32,051 nt of DNA from Taibaiella sp. (GTDB lineage: Bacteria; Bacteroidota; Bacteroidia; Chitinophagales; Chitinophagaceae): contig JAIOYR010000044.1 of NCBI GenBank assembly GCA_021740995.1, forward strand, positions 1 to 32,051, given 5' to 3'. A program made the position numbers and the translations under genes. The notes beneath the pieces are model-generated. The model ran no database searches, was not told the origin of the DNA, and saw nothing but the letters and a program-made list of their open reading frames with translations. Every line of letters starts with the position of its first letter. Position 1 is the first letter of the stretch. Below are positions 1-8,596 of this stretch, one piece after another.

Positions 1-1418
1 ATCATCTTGGTATACTCTACCCCCAGCAGGTATTGCGCCCGCCAGCTATCAGGTGCTGTTTCCAGCCCCGTCTTGTACAGGGTCAGGTTGTTGGTCCATG
101 CCTCGTTTCGCGCTGCCGTTTTTGCAGCATATAGCAAACAAACTACCCCCATTACCATAAACATGGGCCGCGCAGTAGCAAAGCTCATATTGCGGGTATC
201 TGTTTTCAGCACTTTTGCCAATATCAGCACCAGTGCAATACAGAATGCCAGCGAACCAGAGAAAATAAAACGCTCTGCCATAGTAGCACCTATATCTACC
301 AACAGGTTTGAGGTAATAACCACAGACAGCCCATAAAAAAGGATACAGTAAGCAAATACATTCCTGGCTTTGAAGGTCCTGACTGCGTATACAAACATGG
401 CGGCGATAACAGCAACTGCCGCCAGCGCCTTGGGGCTGCTGAAACCTATTATCGGTATCTGGTTATAAGAATAGTCGTAAGAAAGCGGATGAGGCAACAC
501 CAGTAGTATCAGGTACTTCAGTTGTATGTATAGAAGCGTAGCCAGTTTCTCTCCATAGTTGGTGGCAGCCATCAGCGCATTGTTATTCACCAGTATCACT
601 ACTTTTTCACCATCACTTTCTATAAACATTGCCCGCATGACCATGTACACAGCAGCCACAGCGATGTACGGTACCGTAGCCCTTACAATTTTTGATACGG
701 CAACTTCCCTAAAGAAATAAATAGTAAGCGGTGCTATAATCACCAGTGCTATCGGCGTTTCTTTCGACATCAATGCACAGAAAAAGAACAATGCCGACAA
801 AAGCAATTCTTTGATTTTTTCGGTGTCGATATATTTCAATGTTTGCCCCAGTGCCAGCGCCGCAAAGAGCAGCCCCATTATTTCATCCCGGCTTTTGATA
901 CTGGCAATAACCTCGGTATGGATGGGATGCAATGCAAACAACATCGTTATGAAGAACGGTATATACGGAGACATATCCCGAAACATGCGCCTGAGCAACT
1001 GAAACAGCACCACTACCTCCAATGCAAACAGCAGCAGATTGATAAGGTGACCGGTAAATGGATTGAAACCAAACATGTCTTTCTCTGCCGCAAAGCTGGT
1101 AAGCATCAGCGGACGGTAAGAGGCATCGTGATGCTGAAACACACCATAATAAGCGGCATGGGTAAAGAACTCCTTTATAGCAGAAAGCCCCTGACTTACA
1201 TTAGGATTGTCCTTGGTGAAAAACGGATCGTCCAGTGAATAATCATAGTTCACTATGCGTATGTTCACCAGCAGCACTACAGCGGCCAGTATTATCATCA
1301 GCCACTTTACTGCAGGTGCATTAGTGGCCACAGTTGCAGCGGTCGCTACTTTTGGGGGAGCAGACTGTTCAGCTTTGGGTTGTGTTTGTGCTTTGGGGGT
1401 TTGTTTGTGCTTAGCCAT
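1..1418 (-). CDS. TMTC-like multi-pass membrane glycosyltransferase, C-terminus cut by window edge
   Basis: Open minus-strand frame starting at the ATG at 1418 and running off the left edge (at least 472 residues). After a Q/P/A-rich cytoplasmic leader (about 1-37) comes a first membrane segment (38-55), then YDYSLDDP with paired acidic residues at 63-64. Further on are a DASYRPL stretch, LHPIHTEVIASIKSRDE, AERFIFSGSLAF and NEAWTNNLTLY. The HP-x-HTE-x(4)-S...R pattern, the AER...SLAF pattern and the run of about ten hydrophobic segments are typical of TMTC/DUF1736-type GT-C proteins, which usually end in TPR repeats. The visible end (SWRAQYLLGVEYTK) looks like the first TPR. Likely role: lipid-linked sugar transfer onto exported proteins or glycans; the substrate is unknown. 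Only the family is supported. Confidence 0.75.
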   Translation of the reverse strand, partial: MAKHKQTPKAQTQPKAEQSAPPKVATAATVATNAPAVKWLMIILAAVVLLVNIRIVNYDYSLDDPFFTKDNPNVSQGLSAIKEFFTHAAYYGVFQHHDASYRPLMLTSFAAEKDMFGFNPFTGHLINLLLFALEVVVLFQLLRRMFRDMSPYIPFFITMLFALHPIHTEVIASIKSRDEIMGLLFAALALGQTLKYIDTEKIKELLLSALFFFCALMSKETPIALVIIAPLTIYFFREVAVSKIVRATVPYIAVAAVYMVMRAMFIESDGEKVVILVNNNALMAATNYGEKLATLLYIQLKYLILLVLPHPLSYDYSYNQIPIIGFSSPKALAAVAVIAAMFVYAVRTFKARNVFAYCILFYGLSVVITSNLLVDIGATMAERFIFSGSLAFCIALVLILAKVLKTDTRNMSFATARPMFMVMGVVCLLYAAKTAARNEAWTNNLTLYKTGLETAPDSWRAQYLLGVEYTKM

Positions 1419-1430
1419 AATATGTTAAAT

Positions 1431-1438
1431 CAAAGATA
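1431..1438 (-). promoter_or_regulatory. -7 box TATCTTTG for the TMTC-like gene
   Basis: On the minus strand the sequence reads TATCTTTG, an exact match to the Bacteroidota -7 consensus TAnnTTTG. It lies 13 bases before the ATG at 1418, implying a very short leader of about 6 nt. A TTG lies about 23 bases further upstream, a poor fit to the usual spacing of about 19, so the -33 element is uncertain. Confidence 0.4.
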
Positions 1439-1643
1439 GAAAGACAAGACAGAAATAGAAACAATACGATGCACTGCAGCAGCCACAAGCACCACCAAGC
1501 ACCACATTACCAATCTATATACCTCACTTTCTTGTTACCAAAATAGACATAAAATCAATACTTCCAAAGCGAGCCAACCACAACAGCGAATAACTGAAGT
1601 GTTAAGATTACAAAAATTCTTTTCTGAGCACCCCAAATCTCTG

Positions 1644-1651
1644 TAGTTTTG
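1644..1651 (+). promoter_or_regulatory. -7 box TAGTTTTG for the glutathione peroxidase gene
   Basis: TAGTTTTG matches TAnnTTTG exactly, with TTTCTG about 17-20 bases upstream as a weak -33 candidate. The transcript would begin near 1657, leaving a leader of about 16 nt before the ATG at 1673. The box also overlaps the in-frame TTG at 1649, which argues against that codon as the translation start. Confidence 0.5.
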
Positions 1652-1672
1652 TCACTTAAACAATCAATCAAT

Positions 1673-2215
1673 ATGGCTACCCATTTACTGCTAATGTTCA
1701 ATTTCCTGTTCTTTTTCGGTGCCCCAAAGGGCGATGTACCCAAAAGCATTTATGATTTCAAGGTAGCTGCGCTCGATGGCAGCACCATAGACTTTGCGAA
1801 GTACAAAGGCAAAAAAATACTTGTGGTAAACACCGCATCTGAGTGCGGCAACACGCCCCAGTATGCCGACCTCCAGAAAATATATGAAAAATACAAAGGC
1901 AAGTTGGTAATAGTAGGATTTCCTGCAAACGACTTTGGCGCACAAGAGCCGGGCAGCAACAAAGAGATAGCTGCGTTTTGCAAAAAACAGTACAGTGTAA
2001 CCTTTCCTATGGCATCAAAGATTACAGTGAAAGGCGCCGATAAAGCCCCCATATACCAGTGGCTTACTGAAAAAGAGCACAACGGTTTTCAGGATAGCGA
2101 TGTGAAATGGAACTTTCAGAAATACCTGATCAACGAAAAAGGAGAACTGGTAGCTATGTTTGCTGCCCGCACCAGCCCAACAAGCAGTGAGGTGATTGCC
2201 GCAATAGAAAAGTAA
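1673..2215 (+). CDS. Glutathione peroxidase family thiol peroxidase
   Basis: 180 residues from the ATG at 1673. The frame extends to a TTG at 1649, but that codon lies inside the predicted -7 promoter box. The N-terminus (LLLMFNFLFFFG, 5-16) is a hydrophobic signal or anchor, so the enzyme probably acts in the periplasm or on the membrane. The peroxidatic Cys is C58 in NTASECGNTPQY (Cys in place of Sec). The second signature, GFPANDFGAQEPG, supplies the catalytic Gln, and WNFQKYL supplies Trp and Asn, so the Cys-Gln-Trp-Asn tetrad is complete. It reduces H2O2 or organic peroxides, in bacterial homologues commonly with thioredoxin rather than glutathione. It stands alone on its strand, followed 80 bases later by the Uma2 gene with its own putative promoter. 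Confidence 0.9.
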   Translation: MATHLLLMFNFLFFFGAPKGDVPKSIYDFKVAALDGSTIDFAKYKGKKILVVNTASECGNTPQYADLQKIYEKYKGKLVIVGFPANDFGAQEPGSNKEIAAFCKKQYSVTFPMASKITVKGADKAPIYQWLTEKEHNGFQDSDVKWNFQKYLINEKGELVAMFAARTSPTSSEVIAAIEK

Positions 2216-2249
2216 TATAGGTATTTGTATAGAATACCAATAAGTAGCA

Positions 2250-2279
2250 TTGCTTGTTGTGTTTTAGTTGTTACTTTTA
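2250..2279 (+). promoter_or_regulatory. Putative promoter of the first Uma2 gene
   Basis: TTG at 2250-2252, 19 bases, then TACTTTTA at 2272-2279. This matches the Bacteroidota TTG-N19-TAnnTTTG architecture with one mismatch in the last base of the -7 box. The ATG at 2296 follows 16 bases later. Confidence 0.4.
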
Positions 2280-2295
2280 TAACAACAATCTTATT

Positions 2296-2880
2296 ATGAA
2301 ACTGGCAGACCTCGATATTAATCTTGTATATACCTACGCTGACTATCTCAAATGGACATTTGAGCAGAGAGTAGAGCTGATACGTGGTAGAATTTTCGAA
2401 ATGAGTCCTGCTCCTAATTACTCACACCAGCGGCTATCGACTGTTATACAGGGAGAGATATACCAGTTCTTGAAAGGTGGTTCTTGCGAATTGTTTTCCG
2501 CGCCCTTCGATGTTCGTTTTCCACGTAAGTCGAAAGACGACAAAGATATTACTACTGTGCTACAGCCCGACCTTTGCGTGGTTTGCGACAAGGCAAAACT
2601 TGATGCAAGAGGATGCATAGGAGCTCCGGATATCGTTGTGGAAATTCTCTCACCTTCAAACAACAAAAAGGAGCTGAAAGATAAATTCGAAATTTATGAG
2701 GAGGCAGGCGTGAAGGAATACTGGGTGGTTTTTCCACCGGAAAAGAATATGTTGGTATATACACTCACTAACGGTAAATACGTTGCCTCTCCATTTTTAT
2801 ATGCGGGCGATTCGGTGGTTTCCTCCGTGCTGCCAGGGTTTTCACTAGACCTGACTTTGCTCTTCCCCGCCCAGCCGTGA
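2296..2880 (+). CDS. Uma2 family protein (PD-(D/E)XK nuclease fold), copy 1
   Basis: 194 residues from the ATG at 2296. The frame extends 14 codons upstream, but that part covers the promoter-like sequence and has no homologous counterpart in the second copy. Family hallmarks are VELIRGRIFEM (E27), LQPD (D92), PDIVVEILSPS (D112, E116) and KFEIYEEAGVKEYWVV with the conserved Lys. These acidic and Lys residues fit a Uma2-type restriction-endonuclease-like core; the cellular function of the family is not established. A close paralogue sits at 7962-8552 on the other strand, with the central part almost identical. The gene ends directly against a short GPx-like tail and a bidirectional terminator. 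Confidence 0.85.
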   Translation: MKLADLDINLVYTYADYLKWTFEQRVELIRGRIFEMSPAPNYSHQRLSTVIQGEIYQFLKGGSCELFSAPFDVRFPRKSKDDKDITTVLQPDLCVVCDKAKLDARGCIGAPDIVVEILSPSNNKKELKDKFEIYEEAGVKEYWVVFPPEKNMLVYTLTNGKYVASPFLYAGDSVVSSVLPGFSLDLTLLFPAQP

Positions 2881-2908
2881 TGTGGTGATAGCGGCTATAG
2901 AAAAGTAA
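2879..2908 (+). pseudogene. Possible relic of a GPx C-terminus (DVVIAAIEK-stop)
   Basis: Immediately after the Uma2 stop, in another frame, 2885-2908 encodes VIAAIEK followed by TAA. These are the same seven residues and stop that end the glutathione peroxidase at 2215, but the third codon positions differ (att/ata, gcc/gcg, gca/gct). This could be the tail of a decayed tandem GPx copy into which the Uma2 gene was inserted. The match is short, so chance cannot be excluded. Confidence 0.3.
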
Positions 2909-2930
2909 TAGAAATTCAAGATAACTATAT

Positions 2931-2969
2931 AACAAATCAGGCTACCCGGAAAAGGTAGCCTGATTTGTT
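2931..2969. terminator. Bidirectional rho-independent terminator between Uma2 and smc
   Basis: A perfect 16-bp stem (arms 2931-2946 and 2954-2969, core CAAATCAGGCTACC) with a 7-base loop. On the plus strand it is followed by a T-rich run at 2967-2975. It begins 4 bases beyond the smc stop codon on the minus strand. It therefore serves both converging genes, with the stronger U-tract on the plus strand. Confidence 0.85.
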
Positions 2970-2973
2970 TTCT

Positions 2974-5900
2974 TTAATTCAAACTCCTGAAATCCACCGG
3001 CACCAGCTTACTCACACCGGGCTCCTGCATGGTTACACCATATATCACATCCACAGCAGCCATTGTCTGCTTGTTGTGGGTAACAATTATAAACTGCGAG
3101 TTGTCTGAGAACTTGCGTATCATCTGTGTGAACTTTCCTACGTTGGCATCGTCCAGCGGTGCATCCACCTCATCCAGTATACAGAATGGGGCTGGCTTAA
3201 TCAGATATATCGCAAACAGGAATGCGGTAGATGTCAGCGTTTTCTCCCCACCCGATAGCTGAGTGAGCGTACTTGGCTTTTTACCCTTGGGCTGTGCATA
3301 TATCTCTATGCCACTGTCTGCTATATTGTCCGGGTCAGTCAGGCGCAGGTCACAGTTGTCCTCGGCAGTAAACAACGCCTTGAATACGTGTACAAAATTC
3401 TCGCGCACTGCGTCAAATGTCTCTCTGAACTTGGCATTGGCAGTGTTTTCTACTTCTTCTATTGTAGCCAGCAGAGAGTCCTTGGCATTCACCAGGTCAT
3501 CGCGCTGCTCTACTATAAAGTCATTGCGCACTTTCATTTCTGTATACGCCTCTATAGCCGTTGGGTTTATCTCACCCATGTTATCCAGACGCTTCTTCAT
3601 TTTTTCGGCGTCTGCCGTCAACTCTTCAATACTTTGTTCACCAGTTCTTGGCTGGTCCAGTATATCATCCAGCTTCACTTTAAACTCTATTGTCAGTCGC
3701 TCGCTCATACCAGCCACCTGCAGCTTCATAGTGCCCAGTTTGTCCTTTATGCTGCTCAGCAATGTTTCTGCATGGTCTTTCTCACGGCGTTTCTGGTTCA
3801 GGCTGCTTTCCTGCGCGCTTATATTATTGCGCATTTCATAGTATGCCCTGTCCTTCTCATTCAGTTCGCGCTCTTCGGTTTCCTTCTTGCTTAGCAGCTC
3901 ATACAGCTCATTGTCGCCACTGTGCAGCACTTTACCGGTTTCTTCCAGTTGCCCTGCTACCAGTGTCAGTTGCTCCGTATTGCTGGTTATCTGGTGCTTT
4001 AGTTCCTTCAGTTGATTGGTACGATATACCAGCTCCTGCCGCAGATTTTCCAGCTTGCTTTGCTGGCGCGTCACTGCCAGATTCTGATTGTTGTATTGTA
4101 GTGTCAGCTCATTAAATGCCAGCTCCACTGCGCGAAACTCTTCCTCTGCACCACGTATCTTTTCCTGCAGTCCTTGTAGCTCTGCGGTTATTGTTTCCAG
4201 TACTTCGCGGGTATCCTGTATGCTTTCGTGGGTAGCATCCAGTTGCTCCTGCAGCTCGGCTACACGCTTATCACCGTTCTGGTTCAGGTGCTCAAAATTC
4301 TCTATTCTATGCCCCAGATTCACTACATGGTTCTGCAATGTGTTCACATCGCGCCTTGCCTGCTCTATAGCCTTATCATTCAGCTCCATATTGAAGCCTG
4401 TAATGAGGGTTTGCGTATCTGCTACATATTGTTTCAGCTCTGCAGTAGTAGCTGTTAGTTCTATTATTTCTTTAGCCAGTCGTTCCAGGTTCTTGGCACG
4501 ACCTATTTTATTTCCTTCAAACAAGCCTATAGAGCCACCGCCCAGGGTATACTTGCCCCGTATCATTTTGCCGGTCTTGCTCACCAGCACATTGCCGTTT
4601 TGCAGCACTGCGCCCGATATATCTGTACCTTCTTCTGTTATATACACATGCCCTAGCAGCCTCTTGGCAAGGGCTGCATATTGCTCATCTACCGTTACCA
4701 CATCCAGCGCAGGTATAGCCCCTGCTGGCGCATCAGATGCGGTCTGTGTGTACTCGCCCAGATGATCCAGTATGAAAAAATTTGCTTTCCCTTTCTTGTT
4801 GGTATCCAGCAGCGATACTGCTTTTGCACCTTCCGCAGGGTTGGCTACTATGTAGTAGTTCAGATAGTTGTCCAGTACATTTTCCAGTGCAGTGCGGTAT
4901 TCATTTTGTACCACAAATACATCGCTGAGCAGCGGGGCCGTATTATCCCACTCCTTATTCTTCTTCAGAAATTTGATACTGTCCGGGTACCCTTCCAGGC
5001 TCTCCACCAGCGACTTCAGCAGGTCATGCTCATTGCGGCGGCTGTCCAGCTTACGGTTTTCTTCTACCAGCTTTGCGCGCAGTGTTTCCATCTGCTCCTG
5101 GCTTTGCAGTATTTTCGTCTTTATCTCCTCATGTCTGCTTATCAGATCCTGCAATTCTCCTTGCCGGTCTTCCAGCTTTTCTTCTGTGTCTTTTTTCTCT
5201 GTGCTCAGCTGTGTTATCTGTGTGCCGCGCTGCGCCATTTCTGTCTGCAACTGCTGCATACCCCGCTGCAGGTTCATCACCGATGTATCTGCCACTGCCA
5301 CTTTTTTCTCAGCCTCAAACTGTCCGCGCTGACGCTGCTGGTAGTCGTTGCGCATTTGCTCCAGCGCTACTTTTTTCTCATCATACGTTTTGCGCTTTTC
5401 ATCTACCGATGCACGCAATCCCTCCAGTTCTGTTTTTATGTTTTCCAGTGCAGCAGTTTCATCCGTTATCTGCTTTTCAGAAAACACGATTGACTCCTCC
5501 AGTTTTGTAGATTGTCCTCCGGCACCTGCCAGAAAATCACGCAAATTCTTATCGCGCTCCTGCAGGTGTTCCAGTTTTTGTGCAGCCAGTTTCTTATCAC
5601 TTTCCAGTTGCCGCACACGGTTCACCAACTCGTTAAACCGCTTCTGCAGCCCGTTCAGCTCCTGCTCCTTCTCTATCAGCTTTACCTTCTGCTGCTCTAC
5701 CGATGCCTCCTCTGTGGCTACTATTGCCTCCAGTTGCGTGCGCTTATCTGTTTCGGCATCGTTCTGCTCATTCAGGGTTTTATATTGCTCGTTGAAGTGC
5801 TCCAGGCTTGCCTTTGCCAACTCTATGCTGACTTCTTTATATTCACCCTTCACCACCAGGTACCGCTCAGCTTTCTTAGCCTGGCTTTCCAGTGTGCGCA

Positions 5901-6504
5901 AATTGTTACCTATCTCAAACAGCAAATCTTCTATCCTCGATATGTCTTGCTCTGTACCTTCCAGTTTTTGTTTGGCTTCTTTCTTTCGTGTCTTGTAGAT
6001 AGATATACCGGCTGCCTGCTCCAGCATGCGGCGGCGGCTGCCTTCTTTATCTTTTATTATATCATCTACCATGCCCAGCTCTATGATAGCGTAAGAGTCA
6101 TTGCTCACACCCGTATCCAGAAACAGATTGTGTATATCCTTCAGCCTGCACGATACATCATTGAGGCGATACTCGCTTTCGCCGTTCTTATAAAACTTGC
6201 GGGTAATGGTAACAGTAGTAAACTCAGTTGGCAGCAGATTGCGGGTGTTCTCAAACGTCAGCGACACCTCGGCCATGCCCGATGCACTACGTGTGCGGGA
6301 GCCATTGAAGATGAGGTCTTCCAGATTGTCTGAGCGCAATGCTTTTATTTTATGCTCGCCTATCACCCAGCGTATCGCATCTACTATATTAGATTTGCCG
6401 CAACCATTGGGCCCTACAATCCCGGTTATAGGATTGTCCAGTATGATATGGGTTTTGTCGGCAAACGACTTAAACCCTTTTATTTCCAGCGACTTTAACT
6501 TCAC
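2974..6504 (-). CDS. smc: Chromosome segregation ATPase SMC
   Basis: 1176 residues, the normal length for bacterial SMC, starting at GTG 6504 (MKLKSLEIKGFKSFADKT, the typical SMC N-terminus). Walker A is GPNGCGKS at 31-38. There are two long coiled-coil halves flanking a glycine-rich hinge (about 500-660, with GKANFFILDHLGEY and RGKYTLGGGS). The ABC signature LSGGE is at 1083-1087 and Walker B ILDEVDAPLDD around D1111-E1112. Both ATPase halves are complete. The protein forms the dimeric ring of condensin with ScpA and ScpB, which are not in this window, and organises replicated chromosomes. Transcription appears to start from its own promoter at 6528-6535. Its large antisense open frames are a by-product of biased codon use. 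Confidence 0.97.
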   Translation of the reverse strand: MKLKSLEIKGFKSFADKTHIILDNPITGIVGPNGCGKSNIVDAIRWVIGEHKIKALRSDNLEDLIFNGSRTRSASGMAEVSLTFENTRNLLPTEFTTVTITRKFYKNGESEYRLNDVSCRLKDIHNLFLDTGVSNDSYAIIELGMVDDIIKDKEGSRRRMLEQAAGISIYKTRKKEAKQKLEGTEQDISRIEDLLFEIGNNLRTLESQAKKAERYLVVKGEYKEVSIELAKASLEHFNEQYKTLNEQNDAETDKRTQLEAIVATEEASVEQQKVKLIEKEQELNGLQKRFNELVNRVRQLESDKKLAAQKLEHLQERDKNLRDFLAGAGGQSTKLEESIVFSEKQITDETAALENIKTELEGLRASVDEKRKTYDEKKVALEQMRNDYQQRQRGQFEAEKKVAVADTSVMNLQRGMQQLQTEMAQRGTQITQLSTEKKDTEEKLEDRQGELQDLISRHEEIKTKILQSQEQMETLRAKLVEENRKLDSRRNEHDLLKSLVESLEGYPDSIKFLKKNKEWDNTAPLLSDVFVVQNEYRTALENVLDNYLNYYIVANPAEGAKAVSLLDTNKKGKANFFILDHLGEYTQTASDAPAGAIPALDVVTVDEQYAALAKRLLGHVYITEEGTDISGAVLQNGNVLVSKTGKMIRGKYTLGGGSIGLFEGNKIGRAKNLERLAKEIIELTATTAELKQYVADTQTLITGFNMELNDKAIEQARRDVNTLQNHVVNLGHRIENFEHLNQNGDKRVAELQEQLDATHESIQDTREVLETITAELQGLQEKIRGAEEEFRAVELAFNELTLQYNNQNLAVTRQQSKLENLRQELVYRTNQLKELKHQITSNTEQLTLVAGQLEETGKVLHSGDNELYELLSKKETEERELNEKDRAYYEMRNNISAQESSLNQKRREKDHAETLLSSIKDKLGTMKLQVAGMSERLTIEFKVKLDDILDQPRTGEQSIEELTADAEKMKKRLDNMGEINPTAIEAYTEMKVRNDFIVEQRDDLVNAKDSLLATIEEVENTANAKFRETFDAVRENFVHVFKALFTAEDNCDLRLTDPDNIADSGIEIYAQPKGKKPSTLTQLSGGEKTLTSTAFLFAIYLIKPAPFCILDEVDAPLDDANVGKFTQMIRKFSDNSQFIIVTHNKQTMAAVDVIYGVTMQEPGVSKLVPVDFRSLN

Positions 6505-6527
6505 GACAAAAAAATTTATGAGGGAAA

Positions 6528-6535
6528 CAAAAGTA
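6528..6535 (-). promoter_or_regulatory. -7 box TACTTTTG upstream of smc
   Basis: Reads TACTTTTG on the minus strand, an exact TAnnTTTG match, 23 bases before the GTG start. No TTG lies at the standard spacing. The nearest, in TTTTGCCC, is about 13 bases upstream. Confidence 0.4.
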
Positions 6536-6658
6536 ACTAATGTTAGGGCAAAAGCGAAAAGAGATAAAAATGATATGATTGAGTAATGAAATAAAGTTTT
6601 AATCTAAAAGATTTGAACAAAGGATGACACTAAAAATGTAGCCTGAAGCACATAATCC

Positions 6659-7378
6659 TTAATAATATTCATAGTCAAAATGTATACTGTCAGATTTATA
6701 GATAAAATCAAGGCTTCTAGCTTCTCCACCAAACCCCATATAATAATAATGGTATTGGTAATTTTTAGAAAGTATACCCATCTGGCCGCCTATTCCATAA
6801 GACATATAAAAATTAGATCTACCTGAAACTGTTGTACATACCCATCTCCTGTAATATTTTCCATTTAGCGATACACTATCAATTTTTGATATGCTGCATG
6901 TAGGCCACCTGTCGAAAGTTTTGACAATATCACCAGCTTTTGTATTATAGTCTAATGTATCGGTACCACTTAAAATTACCTTCTTACCAAGTGTATCTTC
7001 TTTAATATAAATATCAGAACCCCGACTCCATGGCTTTAAAATAGTATCGTTTTTGTATATTCCAAATATAATAGTGGTTGCTGAAAAAATATGATAATGA
7101 CCGGAATTATCATCATATGTCCTGCCTGTTGAAACGACAGTGGTAATCATATGCGTTGTCGTATCCCAACGAAAACCACTACCCGTATCTCTCATAGTTC
7201 CCTGGCAATGAATGCGCCACTTAGCACTATCCATAGGAATGAACATGAAATCCCGAGAATCAATATAATTAGATGTACTATCTTCTGTCACAATGATAGG
7301 AGATGTAGCTTTTTCTTGTTTCTTGCAGGAAAAAGCAAATATTACCAACATAAACGGATACAGATACTTGCAGGGCAT
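6659..7378 (-). CDS. Hypothetical lipoprotein
   Basis: 239 residues. The N-terminus MPCKYLYPFMLVIFAFSCKK is a lipoprotein signal with the lipobox Cys at position 18, so the product is probably anchored in the outer or inner membrane. The mature part is Thr/Ser/Tyr-rich with alternating beta-type segments (RWDTTTHMITTVVS, HYHIFSATTIIFGIY, YYRRWVCTTVSG, YQYHYYYMGFGGEARSLDFIY) and looks like a small beta-sandwich or barrel. I recognise no named family. It has a predicted promoter at 7395-7402. Composition is more AT-rich than smc. No function is proposed. Confidence 0.7.
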   Translation of the reverse strand: MPCKYLYPFMLVIFAFSCKKQEKATSPIIVTEDSTSNYIDSRDFMFIPMDSAKWRIHCQGTMRDTGSGFRWDTTTHMITTVVSTGRTYDDNSGHYHIFSATTIIFGIYKNDTILKPWSRGSDIYIKEDTLGKKVILSGTDTLDYNTKAGDIVKTFDRWPTCSISKIDSVSLNGKYYRRWVCTTVSGRSNFYMSYGIGGQMGILSKNYQYHYYYMGFGGEARSLDFIYKSDSIHFDYEYY

Positions 7379-7394
7379 AAATTTCGTTTCTCTA

Positions 7395-7402
7395 CAAATA
7401 TA
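7395..7402 (-). promoter_or_regulatory. -7 box TATATTTG for the lipoprotein gene
   Basis: Minus-strand TATATTTG, an exact TAnnTTTG match, 16 bases before the ATG at 7378. No convincing -33 TTG at the usual distance. Confidence 0.45.
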
Positions 7403-7484
7403 GAAAACAATTCGATTTATCCCCTCTGTTAGACGTGCCGCCCCACCAGTCGAGCGCCCCGCTTCCTCAAAACTTCCCCCCCCA

Positions 7485-7814
7485 TCAATCCAGCAAACAC
7501 TTCTTGGAGGTATTTACCCAGCCTGCCTGGCTCGAGTATTTTACGTAGTATATCTTTATATCCGCGCTGCTTTCGGAAGTGAAGGTTATCTTCAAATCAG
7601 ACAAGCCCTCCCTTTCCACAAAGTACCAGTAACCCTCATTACCTCTCGACTGGCTTTCAAAACTCACCTTATAAACCTTCAGGTCGGCCTGAGATTCATA
7701 TTTCGCCTCATAGATCTTCACATCAGCCTGCCCTGAGAACTTAGTAATAAATACACGCTGAGCATGCAGCCGGATGCCGGCCAGTAAAAGTGATACAATC
7801 AGTAGCTTTTTCAT
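7485..7814 (-). CDS. Small secreted repeat protein, DUF6150-like
   Basis: 109 residues from the ATG at 7814 (MKKLLIVSLLLAGIRLHAQ, a clean signal peptide ending in AQ). The longer frame to 7865 adds 17 residues with no signal character and is rejected. The mature part is built from repeated units: QADVKIYEAKYES, QADLKVYKVSFES, LSDLKITFTSES and SADIKIYYVKYSS. Around these are a WYFVEREG segment and a final WVNTSKKCLLD. The AD-x-K-x-Y repeat is the pattern I associate with DUF6150 proteins of Bacteroidota. The exported location is well supported; the biochemical role is unknown. It lies 106 bases upstream of the lipoprotein gene on the same strand. Confidence 0.75.
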   Translation of the reverse strand: MKKLLIVSLLLAGIRLHAQRVFITKFSGQADVKIYEAKYESQADLKVYKVSFESQSRGNEGYWYFVEREGLSDLKITFTSESSADIKIYYVKYSSQAGWVNTSKKCLLD

Positions 7815-7961
7815 ATAGATATGTTTGCTACAAATTTCCGGCTTTACCACACCGCTTGTATCCACTTTGCCAAAAAGATATCCACAAATTTCTTTACAAG
7901 AGGCCGGCTTAGCTAATCATAACTTGAGAAAATCCGCTCTACCAATCACCGACAAAAAACA

Positions 7962-8552
7962 TCAGATTTTTGCAGCGTCAAAAAGCTCCTTGAGGTCTAT
8001 AGTGAAACCCGGCAATACAGTAGTAGTAACAATATCGCCGGCAGCCATTTGGCGGGAAGTGACGTAACGACCATCTACAAGTGTGTTCATCAGAAAGGTA
8101 TTGTCCTGCGGAGAAATAACCCAGTATTCCTTTACTCCGGCTTCTTCATACACTTCAAATTTGTTTCTAAGCTCCTTCGCGTTATTACCCGGAGAGAGAA
8201 TTTCCACTACAATATCCGGCGCACCTATACAACCTCTGTAGTCAAACTTTGAAGGATCGCAAACCACACACACATCAGGCTGCAGCACCGTTACTATATC
8301 CTTGTCTTCTTTCGATTTTCGGGGTAGCCGCACATCAAATGGCGCTATCATGGCTTTGCAGGGATGCCCCTTTAAAAAATTTCTCAGCAAACCATACAAT
8401 TCCCCTGCTATTGACTGATGAAAATAATTGGGCGTAGGACCCATCCTGAATACTCGTCCTTTTATAAGCTCCACACGCTCTTCAAACTGCCAACTGTAGT
8501 AGTCTGCATAGGTGTACAGCTTATTTATATCCAGGTCATCCAGATTGTACAT
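7962..8552 (-). CDS. Uma2 family protein (PD-(D/E)XK nuclease fold), copy 2
   Basis: 196 residues from the ATG at 8552. Same architecture as the copy at 2296-2880: VELIKGRVFRM, APFDVRLPRKSKEDKDI, LQPDVCVV, RGCIGAPDIVVEILSP and KFEVYEEAGVKEYWV. More than half of the residues are identical by eye over the full length, with differences concentrated in the C-terminal third. The putative active-site residues (E of VEL, D of LQPD, D and E of PDIVVE, the Lys of KFE) are all retained, so it is not visibly decayed. Cellular role is unknown. The gene is probably transcribed alone; I see no -7 consensus directly upstream. Confidence 0.85.
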   Translation of the reverse strand: MYNLDDLDINKLYTYADYYSWQFEERVELIKGRVFRMGPTPNYFHQSIAGELYGLLRNFLKGHPCKAMIAPFDVRLPRKSKEDKDIVTVLQPDVCVVCDPSKFDYRGCIGAPDIVVEILSPGNNAKELRNKFEVYEEAGVKEYWVISPQDNTFLMNTLVDGRYVTSRQMAAGDIVTTTVLPGFTIDLKELFDAAKI

Positions 8553-8596
8553 TGTTCCGTTTTATAAGTATTTACACATTTATCCATTTCCATCTA

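Noticed and set aside
1649-1672. Upstream TTG start for the glutathione peroxidase
   Set aside because: The codon lies inside the -7 promoter box, so it would not be in the transcript.
3029-6586. Many long plus-strand frames (up to 273 codons) across smc
   Set aside because: They are antisense to a clear full-length SMC, rich in Ser/Cys/Leu runs, without domains; they result from codon bias on the coding strand.
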